From the NCBI GenBank assembly GCA_026786325.1, contig JAJAYH010000437.1, positions 1 through 6,656 of the forward strand: 6,656 nt of DNA, written 5' to 3'. The notes below the pieces were generated by a model. It was not told the DNA's origin and made no database searches. It saw only the letters and a program-made list of their open reading frames with translations. The first letter of the stretch is position 1, and every line of letters begins with the position of its first letter. The position numbers and the translations under genes are program-made. This stretch comes from Alkalinema sp. CAN_BIN05. Its GTDB lineage: Bacteria; Cyanobacteriota; Cyanobacteriia; Leptolyngbyales; Leptolyngbyaceae. Of the stretch, positions 5,468 through 6,656 are shown one piece after another.

Positions 5468-6656
5468 ATGAATCTCCCCATCCGTCCACTCCCAACTCCA
5501 ACGCTTGATCTCCCTGATTGGCTTGGAAGCTGCATGATTGATAGCTCTTCGGCCTATATTGGGACCAAGGAAGATCCTTCTAAAGGCAATAGCTTAATTT
5601 GTCGAGCCTTTGACTTTGCCAACAGCCTTCATGAAGGACAGGTGCGTGCGTCTGGAGAACCCTACATCGCACACCCGGTAGCCGTTGCCGGGATTCTCAG
5701 AGATCTGGGCGGAAGTAGTGCCGTGATTGCAGCGGGATTCTTGCATGACGTGGTGGAGGACACGCCCGTGACTCTTGATGAAATTGAAGAGCGCTTTGGG
5801 ACAGAAGTTCGGACGTTGGTGGAAGGAGTCACCAAATTGTCCAAGTTTGAATTCTCTAGCAAAACTGAACAGCAAGCGGAAAATTTTCGGCGCATGTTTT
5901 TGGCAATGGCCAAGGATATTCGGGTCATTGTGGTGAAGCTAGCCGATCGGCTCCACAACATGCGAACCCTAGAGCATCTCGCCCCTGAAAAACAAAAGCG
6001 TATTTCCCGTGAAACCCGCGAAATTTTTGCGCCACTTGCCAATCGTCTTGGCATTGGTAGCATGAAATGGGAACTAGAAGATTTGGCCTTCAAATACTTA
6101 GAAAGCCAGTCTTACAGCGAGATCAAAACTCGGGTAGCGGAACGACGGGGCGATCGGGAATCTCAGCTTACGGAAGTGACCGAACTGCTAAAACCGCGCT
6201 TAGAAGAATTAGGAATCAAGGCGATCGAAATCACTGGTCGGCCCAAACATCTGTACGGCATCCATCAAAAGATGTACGAGCAACACAAAGAATATGAACA
6301 GATTTACGACATCTCCGCCATTCGCATCATCGTCGAAACCAAGGATGATTGCTACCGATCGTTAGCGGTCGTCCACGACATGTTCCGCCCCATTCCAGGA
6401 CGTTTTAAGGACTACATTGGCCTACCAAAAGCCAATCGCTATCAATCTCTTCATACAGGGGTCATTGGGTTAGGCGGTCAGCCTCTAGAAGTACAGATTC
6501 GTACCTTAGAAATGCACCATATCGCCGACTATGGCATCGCCGCCCACTGGATATACAAAGAATCCGGCGGATCTAACCCAGTTCCAGCCTCTAGCAATGA
6601 AGAGAAATTCACTTGGCTTCGTCAATTGGTCGATTGGCAAACCGATTTTAAGGACG
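5468..6656 (+). CDS. rel: Bifunctional (p)ppGpp synthetase/hydrolase (RelA/SpoT family), 3' end outside window
   Basis: Makes the alarmone (p)ppGpp from ATP and GDP or GTP and also hydrolyses it, setting the stringent response to starvation or darkness. 396 codons are visible; full-length family members have about 730-780, so the TGS and ACT regulatory domains lie beyond the window. In the hydrolase HD domain, H69, H93, D94 and D160 have the same spacing as the manganese ligands of the Streptococcus Rel enzyme (H53, H77, D78, D144). In the synthetase domain, R258/K260 in GRPK, D281 in IYDISAIRI, Y325 in RYQSLHT and E341 in LEVQIRT match its R241/K243, D264, Y308 and E323. The loop RFKD (312-315) is the RXKD type of bifunctional enzymes, not the EXDD of RelA. 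The ATG is the first start: an in-frame TGA lies at 5462-5464. Residues 15-22 (LPDWLGSC) fit the N-terminus of cyanobacterial relatives. Methionine 23 (5534), preceded by GGAAG, is an alternative start. Both activities look intact. Confidence 0.96.
   Translation, partial: MNLPIRPLPTPTLDLPDWLGSCMIDSSSAYIGTKEDPSKGNSLICRAFDFANSLHEGQVRASGEPYIAHPVAVAGILRDLGGSSAVIAAGFLHDVVEDTPVTLDEIEERFGTEVRTLVEGVTKLSKFEFSSKTEQQAENFRRMFLAMAKDIRVIVVKLADRLHNMRTLEHLAPEKQKRISRETREIFAPLANRLGIGSMKWELEDLAFKYLESQSYSEIKTRVAERRGDRESQLTEVTELLKPRLEELGIKAIEITGRPKHLYGIHQKMYEQHKEYEQIYDISAIRIIVETKDDCYRSLAVVHDMFRPIPGRFKDYIGLPKANRYQSLHTGVIGLGGQPLEVQIRTLEMHHIADYGIAAHWIYKESGGSNPVPASSNEEKFTWLRQLVDWQTDFKD

Noticed and set aside
1..6656. 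Mobile element, defence island or biosynthetic cluster
   Set aside because: Every sizeable gene is a known housekeeping or envelope enzyme, with no transposase, integrase, toxin-antitoxin pair or terminal repeats.

Overview
The window looks like ordinary chromosome from a cyanobacterium. The palindrome GCGATCGC (HIP1, a hallmark of many cyanobacterial genomes) occurs four times in 6.66 kb, where chance would give about 0.1. CGATCG cores are scattered through most genes. The predicted proteins (CTP synthase, Rel, a family-3 cell-wall amidase, a sugar-nucleotide epimerase) read like cyanobacterial family members. Base composition appears even throughout. I see no transposase, integrase, tRNA, rRNA, CRISPR array or other sign of recent transfer.

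Layout: (1) 1-1575, minus strand: pyrG (CTP synthase), with its C-terminal end cut off by the window start. (2) 1576-1774: divergent intergenic region with weak promoter candidates in both directions. (3) 1775-3523, plus: N-acetylmuramoyl-L-alanine amidase with an Ig-like N-terminal region and a complete zinc amidase domain, but no visible signal peptide. (4) 3524-3704: intergenic region with a spaced direct repeat and an imperfect inverted repeat. (5) 3705-4694, plus: NAD-dependent sugar-nucleotide epimerase/dehydratase, followed by a terminator-like hairpin at 4716-4748. (6) 4819-5313, minus: small helical hypothetical protein, perhaps PatD-like, converging on the epimerase. It carries two short tandem repeats, one of them across its stop codon. 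(7) 5314-5467: divergent control region with the best promoter in the window, TTGATA-17-TATAGT. A perfect 16-bp palindrome sits at the expected transcription start, and a 12-bp direct repeat lies further down the leader. (8) 5468-6656, plus: rel, a bifunctional (p)ppGpp synthetase/hydrolase with intact HD and synthetase active-site residues, cut off by the window end.

The genes are not an evident operon or pathway. Orientations are minus, plus, plus, minus, plus, with 120-200 bp between genes, so each probably has its own promoter. Loosely, the themes are nucleotide supply (CTP), envelope construction and remodelling (epimerase, amidase) and growth-rate control (Rel). I found no convincing undescribed multi-gene system. 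The most interesting leads are the palindrome on the rel promoter, the signal-less amidase and the repeat-bearing small gene next to rel.
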